Shown in pieces: positions 1 to 5,023 of a DNA stretch of 6,312 nucleotides (positions are counted from its first letter, which is position 1; the number at the start of each line of letters is the position of its first letter). Source of the DNA: Candidatus Omnitrophota bacterium. GTDB lineage: Bacteria; Omnitrophota; Gorgyraeia; 2-02-FULL-51-18. A model generated the notes under the pieces. The model ran no database searches, had not been told where the DNA came from, and worked only from the letters and a program-made list of their open reading frames with translations. The stretch is from the NCBI GenBank assembly GCA_023247955.1, contig JAHFFL010000069.1:1-6312 (forward strand), written 5' to 3'. A program made the translations under genes and the position numbers.

Positions 1-233
1 TGGAACAAAGCATAAACAATAAACAGCGAAAAAATCGCAAGCGGCAGACGCGTCACGCGAAATTCCGCGTCAAATCGGCCCTTTCCGAAAAGCAAAGGCA
101 AAATCGCCAGGACACTCGCCGCGGTGATAAGGCCTCGCATCACAAAAAGCGAGAGCGGCCTCTCGCCTCCGAGAAAAAACGGCACGACGAGGACCATCGC
201 CACGACGAGCGTGAAGCGGAACCTGTCGAGCAT
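1..233 (-). CDS. Partial membrane protein, O-antigen ligase/polymerase-like N-terminus
   Basis: Reading the minus strand from the ATG at 233 gives 77 residues open to the window edge, so the gene continues outside. The translation begins MLDRFRFTLVVAMVLVVPFF and is strongly hydrophobic, with likely membrane segments at about residues 8-20, 30-50 and 65-77 separated by short charged loops (GGERP; GKGRFDAEFRVTR). The pattern of a first hydrophobic stretch ending in PFF-LGG, then a second segment and a basic loop, resembles the start of O-antigen ligase (WaaL/Wzy_C-type) proteins that handle surface polysaccharide; this is family resemblance by eye, not proof. An AGGAG sequence lies 12 bases before the ATG, slightly far, so an in-frame TTG or GTG just upstream is a possible alternative start. 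It follows the 290-916 gene by 56 bases on the same strand and may be co-transcribed with it. Another polytopic membrane protein remains possible. Confidence 0.5.
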   Translation of the reverse strand, partial: MLDRFRFTLVVAMVLVVPFFLGGERPLSLFVMRGLITAASVLAILPLLFGKGRFDAEFRVTRLPLAIFSLFIVYALF

Positions 234-289
234 TCGTAAAAAAATCTCCTGCAAGGCCACCCCCGCGCGCTATCGCTCCCTAAAGTAGA

Positions 290-916
290 TTAAGGCAGGG
301 CAAAAGTGGACGGGATCTGGCTGAGATTGAGTCCCCTTTTGCCCCGGCCCAGCTTGACATAACCGCAAGGGTTCACGGTCACAAAATCGTAGTCCGGTTT
401 GCGCGGCTTTTTCATGAAAACCCTTTTGCGGTCGGAGGTCCGAAGATCAAGCGAAGAGGCCGCCTCTTCCTTGGACGCCCCGCGGATCATCACCGGAGGC
501 ATCACAATCTCCTGCGTGCCCACCTTCACGATCGGCGACACCTGGACCACCCCTTCCTCCACGGCCACGGCCGTCTGCCTGTAATCTTTCTTCGGAAGAG
601 ACAGTCCGCTTGTCAGATACAACACGCTCAAAAGATTGACCTGCGGTCCTTCAATGCGTTTGCGCGACTCATCCGGCAAGGGTTTTGGTTTCGTTTTAAA
701 TTCCGCCTTGTCGGCGACACAAACCAAACACTCCTCGCCAGGTAATTCCAGACCACTGGTTACAATCCCGGACCTCTCTTTGGGAATGTGAAAATAAGTG
801 ATTTCTTCCGGCGCCTTTTTCACTTTGACGTCGGAAATCACGTACACTTCAGCCGCGGCGGCCGACACGCAGAAGAAGAGCGAAAGAAAAAAAACCAAAA
901 AAAATCTCGAGGACAA
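290..916 (-). CDS. Exported protein of unknown function
   Basis: I do not recognise this 208-residue protein. Residues 1-22 look like a Sec signal peptide: a hydrophobic core rich in Phe and Leu followed by VSAAAAE, a plausible signal peptidase I site. Cys16 is not in a convincing lipobox. The mature part is basic and Pro/Lys rich, with a CxxC pair (Cys63, Cys66) and a lone Cys184. A short motif occurs twice, TSGLELP at 53-59 and TSGLSLP at 102-108, hinting at a duplicated unit. The start is TTG at 916; it is preferred because AAGGAG lies 6 bases upstream and gives an intact signal peptide. It has its own promoter in the 83-base gap after nth and ends in TAA, 56 bases before the O-antigen-ligase-like gene. 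A role in the envelope or secretion is possible from export and context only. Confidence 0.75.
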   Translation of the reverse strand: MSSRFFLVFFLSLFFCVSAAAAEVYVISDVKVKKAPEEITYFHIPKERSGIVTSGLELPGEECLVCVADKAEFKTKPKPLPDESRKRIEGPQVNLLSVLYLTSGLSLPKKDYRQTAVAVEEGVVQVSPIVKVGTQEIVMPPVMIRGASKEEAASSLDLRTSDRKRVFMKKPRKPDYDFVTVNPCGYVKLGRGKRGLNLSQIPSTFALP

Positions 917-930
917 AAACAGCTCCTTTT

Positions 931-966
931 TAAGAAGAATTTACTCTAAAAGTTTAAAATCGTCAA
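931..966 (-). promoter_or_regulatory. Sigma70-type promoter for the exported-protein gene
   Basis: On the minus strand a TTGACG box (966-961) is followed, after exactly 17 bases, by TAAATT (943-938), matching the sigma70 -35/-10 layout with 5/6 and 4/6 agreement. The expected start of transcription is near 931, leaving a leader of about 15 bases that contains the AAGGAG ribosome binding site for the TTG start at 916. The surrounding 80 bases are strongly AT-rich compared with the flanking genes. A second TATAAT (984-979) further upstream has no good -35 box. Confidence 0.5.
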
Positions 967-999
967 TGAATAATAACGATTATATACTTTTGTAAAGGA

Positions 1000-1671
1000 T
1001 TATCGTGATATTTTCACACCCATTCGCGGGCAATAGCCGCTGATGCGGCAGCGGCTGCAAAAAGGAGAGACCGGCACACAGAGATTTTGACCGTAGGCGA
1101 CGAGGAGATCGTTAAAAGTAATCCAGTATTTTTTCGGAAGGATTTTTCGTAAAGCATGTTCGGTTTCTTCCGGAACTTTCGTATGAACGAGACCCCAGCG
1201 ATTCGAGATCCGGTGCACATGCGTGTCGACGCAAATCCCGAGCTTTCCGTAGCCCACCGTGACCACGAGATTCGCGGTCTTCCTTCCCACGCCCGGAAAT
1301 GTGAGTAGCGTCTCGAGACCCGACGGTACCTTCCCGTCAAACCGCTCGAGAAGGATACGGCAGATCGCGAGAATATTTTTGGCCTTGGTCCGGTAAAAAC
1401 CGACGGGGTAAATGGTTTTTTCAATCAAGGGGGCGTTGAGGGACAGCATTTTCTCCGGCGTATCAGCCAACCCAAACAACCGGTGGCTGGCCTGTTCGGT
1501 CGTCGCGTCCTTGGTGCGCAGACTCAAAACCGTCGAAATAAGGATTTTAAACGGCGCGTTCTCCCCTTCGGCGAATGTGCCCACAATCGGCTGTTTCCAG
1601 CGCTTCGTCTCCTTGCTCAATATTTTTAAAACAACAGGCAGATTTTTGAGAATTCCCTTGGGCTTTTCCAT
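1000..1671 (-). CDS. nth: Endonuclease III (DNA glycosylase/AP lyase)
   Basis: Endonuclease III removes oxidised pyrimidines and cleaves the resulting abasic site in base-excision repair. The 223-residue length matches the family (E. coli about 211). The helix-hairpin-helix appears as LLTFPGVGRKTANLVV (122-137), with the catalytic lysine at Lys131 and the catalytic aspartate at Asp149 in VDTHVHR. The C-terminal 4Fe-4S cluster loop is complete: Cys198-x6-Cys205-x2-Cys208-x5-Cys214. The segment LSLRTKDATT (50-58 region) replaces the LSAQATD of E. coli, as in many archaeal and deep-branching bacterial members. The ATG at 1671 is the only plausible start, because an in-frame TAA lies at 1698-1696 with no ATG, GTG or TTG between. 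No Shine-Dalgarno sequence precedes it; the mRNA is probably leaderless. The gene diverges from comF across a 429-base spacer. Confidence 0.95.
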   Translation of the reverse strand: MEKPKGILKNLPVVLKILSKETKRWKQPIVGTFAEGENAPFKILISTVLSLRTKDATTEQASHRLFGLADTPEKMLSLNAPLIEKTIYPVGFYRTKAKNILAICRILLERFDGKVPSGLETLLTFPGVGRKTANLVVTVGYGKLGICVDTHVHRISNRWGLVHTKVPEETEHALRKILPKKYWITFNDLLVAYGQNLCVPVSPFCSRCRISGYCPRMGVKISR

Positions 1672-1678
1672 GCCGGCT

Positions 1679-1687
1679 ATTGTATCA
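1679..1687 (-). promoter_or_regulatory. Extended -10 promoter of nth (leaderless start)
   Basis: The minus strand reads TGATACAAT (1687-1679), an extended -10 element (TGn plus TACAAT, 5/6). Transcription would begin near 1672, at or next to the ATG at 1671. No good -35 box sits at the expected distance, which extended -10 promoters tolerate. The absence of a ribosome binding site in the 24 open bases before the ATG agrees with a leaderless transcript. Confidence 0.45.
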
Positions 1688-1702
1688 CAGCCCGATTACA
1701 CC

Positions 1703-1861
1703 TACCCCTGGCGAATCATCATCCCTCGCACGACCGCCCGATTTTCCCCTCCGAGGAAAATCGTGCTCGATGCTCCGGCTGCGCGGTGTTTAGAAGAAAC
1801 CTGTGATCCATGGTGCTCGCCTCCGCAACGTCGCGCGAGGAACGATGATTCACCAGGGACA
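1703..1861 (-). ncRNA. Element A: long stem-loop, possible structured RNA or palindromic repeat
   Basis: Bases 1703-1734 are complementary to 1830-1861 over 32 consecutive positions without bulges. Twenty-six pairs are Watson-Crick; the other six (1704/1860, 1705/1859, 1712/1852, 1721/1843, 1723/1841, 1730/1834) are all G-U if RNA is read from the minus strand and all A-C from the plus strand. That one-sided pattern is what selection for an RNA stem leaves. The 95-base interior holds a 9-bp hairpin (1739-1747 with 1755-1763, 7-base loop) and a weak one at about 1786-1801 with a 5-base loop. No intrinsic terminator follows in the minus direction. I recognise no known RNA family. A non-autonomous mobile or repeat element with terminal inverted repeats is the main alternative. 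The structure is certain as sequence; its transcription is inference. Confidence 0.45.
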
Positions 1862-1869
1862 CTACCGCA

Positions 1870-2042
1870 CAAGCGAACGGGTGACCGAGGCGGGATGCTC
1901 CACCCGCAGTTCGAACGTCAGTTACGAACGAGGATGGAGCGCCCGCCTCCGCCAAACGACGCGTCGGATCCGTCCACAAAGCGTCGTTTGGGACAGATCC
2001 GCCAACGCTTTGTGGCGGAGAAGGGCAGGACCCGTTCGTTTG
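1870..2042. repeat. Element B: multibranch inverted-repeat structure
   Basis: Four nested or adjacent stems fold this stretch into a closed multibranch shape. A closing stem pairs 1870-1882 with 2030-2042 (13 pairs, one G-U in the plus sense). Inside are: a 14-pair stem 1887-1902/1935-1949 with a small 2x1 internal loop, capped by an 8-pair hairpin (1909-1916/1921-1929, one bulged A, GTCA loop); an 11-pair hairpin 1952-1962/1981-1991 with an 18-base loop; and a 7-pair hairpin TCCGCCA/TGGCGGA (1998-2004/2013-2019). Bases 1974-1984 also match 2005-2015 over 11 pairs, which would break the last hairpin and open the base pairs of the third next to its loop. The strand is ambiguous: the closing stem favours plus-strand RNA, an extension of the second stem favours minus. 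It may be an RNA, a REP-like intergenic repeat, or a DNA structure. Confidence 0.45.
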
Positions 2043-2045
2043 AAT

Positions 2046-2065
2046 GCCGCTATCGCGGCCGTTTT
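2046..2065 (+). terminator. Short GC hairpin with T-run, possible intrinsic terminator
   Basis: GCCGC (2046-2050) pairs with GCGGC (2055-2059) around a TATC tetraloop, followed by CG and TTTT (2062-2065) on the plus strand. The five-pair stem and four-base T-run make it a weak terminator at best. It lies three bases after element B and just before the comF promoter, so it could end plus-strand transcripts from the spacer and insulate comF. Confidence 0.35.
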
Positions 2066-2092
2066 GCAATCCACGCTCTTAAATGCTATAGT
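2064..2092 (+). promoter_or_regulatory. comF-lptF-lptG promoter (leaderless start)
   Basis: TTGCAA (2064-2069) and TATAGT (2087-2092) are spaced by 17 bases, and TG one base upstream of the -10 (2084-2085) makes it an extended -10. Predicted initiation is at about 2099, one to three bases from the comF ATG at 2101. No ribosome binding site is present and an in-frame TGA at 2092-2094 excludes a longer protein, so comF is probably translated from a leaderless mRNA. The -35 overlaps the T-run of the preceding hairpin. Confidence 0.6.
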
Positions 2093-2100
2093 GAAACCGT

Positions 2101-2814
2101 ATGCTCAACCGGATCCGGTCGCTCGCCGACACCCTGATTTTCCCCCGCAGCTGTGAAATTTGCTCATCGGTGCTGCCCGCTTCCAACCCCGGGCTCTGCC
2201 GGGCCTGCGAATCCAATCTGCGGTGGATACGTGCGCCGCACTGCGTGGCCTGCGGACGCACCGTCACGGCCGAAAACCAGCGCTGCGCGGAATGCGCCTC
2301 GGAGCATTTTCACTTCGACAGGGCCTATGCGTGCGTTTATTACGAGGAGCCGGTAAAAAAACTACTGCATCTCTATAAATTCGGCGGAAGGAAAGTTTTG
2401 AAAAATTTTTTCTCCGGTGTGATGGATTGCTTCATCCGCGAGCATTTCCGCCACATGCTTTTTGACGTGGTCGTCTCGGTCCCTCTGGACAAAAAAAAAG
2501 AAAGGGAGCGCGGTTTCAATCAGTCCCGCCTTCTTTCGGCGCACGTGTCTCGCCAGCTCGGCCTCACCGAAGCGACCGATAAGCTCCGCCGCCGGGAAAC
2601 GACGGCCCCGCAGTCCCGCTTGGGCAAAGCCGAGAGAAGGCGCAACGTCAAAGGATGCTTCGAGGTCTTGGACCTCGGCTTCTTCCGGCTAAAAAAGATA
2701 CTTCTCGTCGACGACATCCTCACCACCGGCCAGACGGCGTCCGAATGCGCCCACGCGCTGAAAAACGCAGGTGCGGCGTGGATCACAGCGCTGGCCTGCG
2801 CGAGAGGCGTCTGA
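2101..2814 (+). CDS. comF: ComF family protein (phosphoribosyltransferase fold)
   Basis: ComF-family proteins have an N-terminal zinc-ribbon-like region and a type I phosphoribosyltransferase domain, and are needed for natural transformation in several bacteria, where they probably act on incoming single-stranded DNA in the cytoplasm. In this 237-residue protein four CxxC pairs are visible: Cys18/21, Cys33/36, Cys48/51 and Cys62/65. The RGFNQS signature is at 137-142, and the PRPP-binding loop ILLVDDILTTGQT at 200-212 holds the paired acidic residues Asp204-Asp205. Length and domain order are normal for the family. ATG 2101 is the first possible start because of an in-frame TGA at 2092-2094. 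It heads an operon with lptF: the TGA stop overlaps the lptF ATG by one base. No other competence genes are present, so a role in DNA uptake here is by family only. Confidence 0.9.
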   Translation: MLNRIRSLADTLIFPRSCEICSSVLPASNPGLCRACESNLRWIRAPHCVACGRTVTAENQRCAECASEHFHFDRAYACVYYEEPVKKLLHLYKFGGRKVLKNFFSGVMDCFIREHFRHMLFDVVVSVPLDKKKERERGFNQSRLLSAHVSRQLGLTEATDKLRRRETTAPQSRLGKAERRRNVKGCFEVLDLGFFRLKKILLVDDILTTGQTASECAHALKNAGAAWITALACARGV

Positions 2815-3914
2815 TGCGGCTCCTGAGAAACCACTTGCTCAAGGAATTCTTCTCTCCGTTTTTTTCGTCAGTCTCGCTTCTGCTTTTTCTGTTCCTCTTG
2901 GGACGCGGGCTTTTCCAGATGGCGGATTTGGTCTTCAACAAAAACGTCGACCTCTTGCTGGTTCTAAAACTTTTGGTGGTCTCCCTCCCGTTTATGTTGA
3001 TCTTCATTATCCCGGTTTCGGTGCTCGTCGCCACGCTCGTGATGTTCGGCAAACTTTCCCACGACAATGAAATCACAGCCCTCAAAGCCAGCGGCGTCGG
3101 GCTCGCGAGAATCGTTACGCCTCTGGTCGTAATGGTCACGGTCCTGTGCCTCTTTTCCTTCATCCTCTCCGACAAAATCGCCTCCATGAGCCACTACGCG
3201 TACCGGCGGCTCCTGACACAAATCGGCATTGAAAGTCCCTCGGCAGCCCTTGATGAGGGGGTATTCATCAAAAAATTTAAAAACTTCATCATTTTTATTT
3301 ACGAAATCAACGGCAACAAGCTGAAAGGCGTGCGCATCTACCAGCCCCAGGAAGGAAAACCGGTACGCACGATCATCGCGCGAAAAGGCGAGTTGATCTC
3401 CATCCCCGAAAAAAACGTAATCAAGCTCAAACTCATCCACGGTACCAGCGACGAGCCGGACCCCAAGGACCCGTCCCGGTTGTACAAGCTCAACTTCAAG
3501 ACTTACGACCTTCCGCTGAATATGTCCGGCTTGAAAGACGCCGAAGAACTCGAAAAAAAGCCGAAGGACATGACGATTAAAGAGCTGAAAGATGAGATCC
3601 GACGCCTGGCCTTCTCCGGCATTCCGGCCACCCAGCCGCTTTCTGCCGAGATCCACAATAAAATCGCGCTCTCGTTTTCCGGTCTCGTGTTCCTGCTCGT
3701 CGGTATTCCGCTAGGTATTGCGGCGCGCCGCGGGGATAAACCGGTGAGTCTTGGGATCAGTCTCGTGTTGATGACGCTTTACTGGGTGCTTCTCATCGGC
3801 GGTAAAGCGGTCGCCCAAAAAGGGCTGGCGCCGCCGTTCCTCTGTCTGCAATTTTCTAATTTTGTCCTCGCCGGTTCGGGCGTATTCCTCTTAAGAAGGA
3901 TGGCGAAGCACTGA
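2814..3914 (+). CDS. lptF: LPS export ABC transporter permease LptF
   Basis: LptF and LptG form the membrane core of LptB2FG, which uses ATP hydrolysed by LptB to extract lipopolysaccharide from the inner membrane and pass it to the periplasmic LptC-LptA bridge. This 366-residue protein has the YjgP/YjgQ topology: three membrane segments at about 12-36, 47-77 and 98-119, a periplasmic beta-jellyroll domain from about 120 to 265, and three more at about 284-303, 310-330 and 337-360. The cytoplasmic coupling-helix region GKLSHDNEITALKASGVG (79-96) between segments 2 and 3 is typical. The frame is open further upstream to an ATG at 2655 inside comF, but the family N-terminus begins with MRLLRNHLLKEFF, so ATG 2814 is chosen; GAGAGG lies six bases before it. 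It is coupled by TGATG to comF and to lptG. LptF versus LptG naming rests on gene order and the stronger LptG match of the next gene. Confidence 0.92.
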   Translation: MRLLRNHLLKEFFSPFFSSVSLLLFLFLLGRGLFQMADLVFNKNVDLLLVLKLLVVSLPFMLIFIIPVSVLVATLVMFGKLSHDNEITALKASGVGLARIVTPLVVMVTVLCLFSFILSDKIASMSHYAYRRLLTQIGIESPSAALDEGVFIKKFKNFIIFIYEINGNKLKGVRIYQPQEGKPVRTIIARKGELISIPEKNVIKLKLIHGTSDEPDPKDPSRLYKLNFKTYDLPLNMSGLKDAEELEKKPKDMTIKELKDEIRRLAFSGIPATQPLSAEIHNKIALSFSGLVFLLVGIPLGIAARRGDKPVSLGISLVLMTLYWVLLIGGKAVAQKGLAPPFLCLQFSNFVLAGSGVFLLRRMAKH

Positions 3915-5008
3915 TGCGTGTCCTTGACCGGTATCTGGTCCGAAGTTATCTGCGCGCATGGGCATACTGCGTCACGGTTTTTTTTATTCTGTTCATCATT
4001 ATCGACGCATTCAACAACCTCGATGATTTTCTCAAAAACAGCGTCCCTCTTTCGATCATCGGCTCTTACTACCTCTATTACCTCCCTTCGGTTTTCGTGG
4101 AGCTTGTGCCGGCCGCAACACTGGTCTCGCTGCTGTTCATTCTCGGAAGTCTGAACAAGCACAACGAGATTATCGCGATGAAGGCAAGCGGCGTAGGGAC
4201 TTCGCATGTGATCCTGGCGTGCCTGTTTTTTGGCGCGCTGCTTTGCCTGGTGGTCTTTTTGTTTAACGAGGCGGTAGTGCCCAACTCCCTGGTCACGTCC
4301 ACCGCGATCCGGGAAGGGCTGATTGAGAAGGGCAAAAAAAATCTGAACGAGCGCGCGATCGAGAATGTCACGCTGTACGGCAAAGACGGACGCATGATCT
4401 TCGCCAGAGAGTACGAGGTCTTGACCCAAACGCTTCATGACATCGTGATCTTGGAAGACCGCGGCAGCAAAACCCTCAAATCCAAATGGATAGCTAAAAA
4501 AGCTTCTTACGACAAGGAAAATGGAAATTGGGTATTCAAAGACGTGATGCGCTATGATCTCACTCCGCGCGGGGACATGGAGGGGGCGCCGGTATTTTCA
4601 AATACGATGGTCGTCGAGCTTTCCGAGAAACCCGACAGCTTTATCAAAAATGCTTCGGAAGTGGAATTTATGAACGCGAGACAGCTTAAGACATACATCA
4701 AAAGTTTTAAGGGCCCGGGAGATAAATTTATCCGCCGCTTGTGGGTGGACTATCACTACAAAATAGCGCTCCCGTTCGCGAGTTTTGTCCTGATCCTGAT
4801 CGGGGCGCCGCTGGCGATGCGTCTGGACCGGCGCGGGATGCTGGTAGGCACGGGGACAAGCGTGGCGCTTGTCGTGCTGTATTACGGGATGTTTTCGCTG
4901 TGCCTGGCGCTGGGAAAAGGCGGGGTTCTTTCTCCGTGGCTTTCCGCGTGGCTCAGCAACGCCGTGTTCGCTCTGGCCGGCGTGGTTCTGATCAAAAACT
5001 CGGGCTGA
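3914..5008 (+). CDS. lptG: LPS export ABC transporter permease LptG
   Basis: This is the partner permease of LptF in the inner-membrane LptB2FG complex. The 364 residues show the same plan: membrane segments at about 15-31, 47-78 and 97-118, a periplasmic jellyroll at about 119-275, and segments at about 284-302, 308-332 and 339-360. The N-terminus LDRYLVRSYLRAW and the FNNLDDFL stretch (33-40) are characteristic of LptG, and the coupling region LNKHNEIIAMKASGVG (80-95) parallels that of LptF. The start codon overlaps the lptF stop by one base, and the nearest Shine-Dalgarno-like AAGAAGGA is about 13 bases upstream, so translation probably depends on coupling. The gene ends with tandem stops TGA-TAA and converges on ahcY. 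The ATPase gene lptB and the lptC/lptA genes are not in the window. Confidence 0.95.
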   Translation: MRVLDRYLVRSYLRAWAYCVTVFFILFIIIDAFNNLDDFLKNSVPLSIIGSYYLYYLPSVFVELVPAATLVSLLFILGSLNKHNEIIAMKASGVGTSHVILACLFFGALLCLVVFLFNEAVVPNSLVTSTAIREGLIEKGKKNLNERAIENVTLYGKDGRMIFAREYEVLTQTLHDIVILEDRGSKTLKSKWIAKKASYDKENGNWVFKDVMRYDLTPRGDMEGAPVFSNTMVVELSEKPDSFIKNASEVEFMNARQLKTYIKSFKGPGDKFIRRLWVDYHYKIALPFASFVLILIGAPLAMRLDRRGMLVGTGTSVALVVLYYGMFSLCLALGKGGVLSPWLSAWLSNAVFALAGVVLIKNSG

Positions 5009-5023
5009 TAATCCGCAGCAAGC

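Noticed and set aside
1672..2065. Spacer as a known RNA gene (tRNA, tmRNA, RNase P, SRP or 6S RNA)
   Set aside because: The conserved motifs of these RNAs that I could check by eye are missing. The long stem of element A superficially recalls 6S RNA, but no central bubble flanked by a second long stem can be drawn.
1672..2065. CRISPR array or integron attC sites
   Set aside because: There are no regularly spaced direct repeats, and the inverted repeats lack paired RYYYAAC/GTTRRRY core sites.
1719..2069. Minus-strand open frame of 116 codons through both structured elements
   Set aside because: It starts at TTG without a ribosome binding site and reads through inverted repeats. Only the last 30 codons have a credible start, and these are listed separately as a finding.
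1412..2137. Plus-strand open frame of 241 codons across nth and the spacer
   Set aside because: Half of it is antisense to the well-supported nth gene and the rest crosses the palindromic spacer. The Arg/Pro-rich translation has no recognisable domain or ribosome binding site.
2964..3656. Long minus-strand open frame opposite lptF
   Set aside because: It is the mirror of a clear membrane permease gene, rich in Asp, Glu, His and Arg as expected from antisense of hydrophobic codons.
3779..4438. Long minus-strand open frame opposite the lptF-lptG junction
   Set aside because: It is antisense to two well-supported permeases, with no ribosome binding site or domain.
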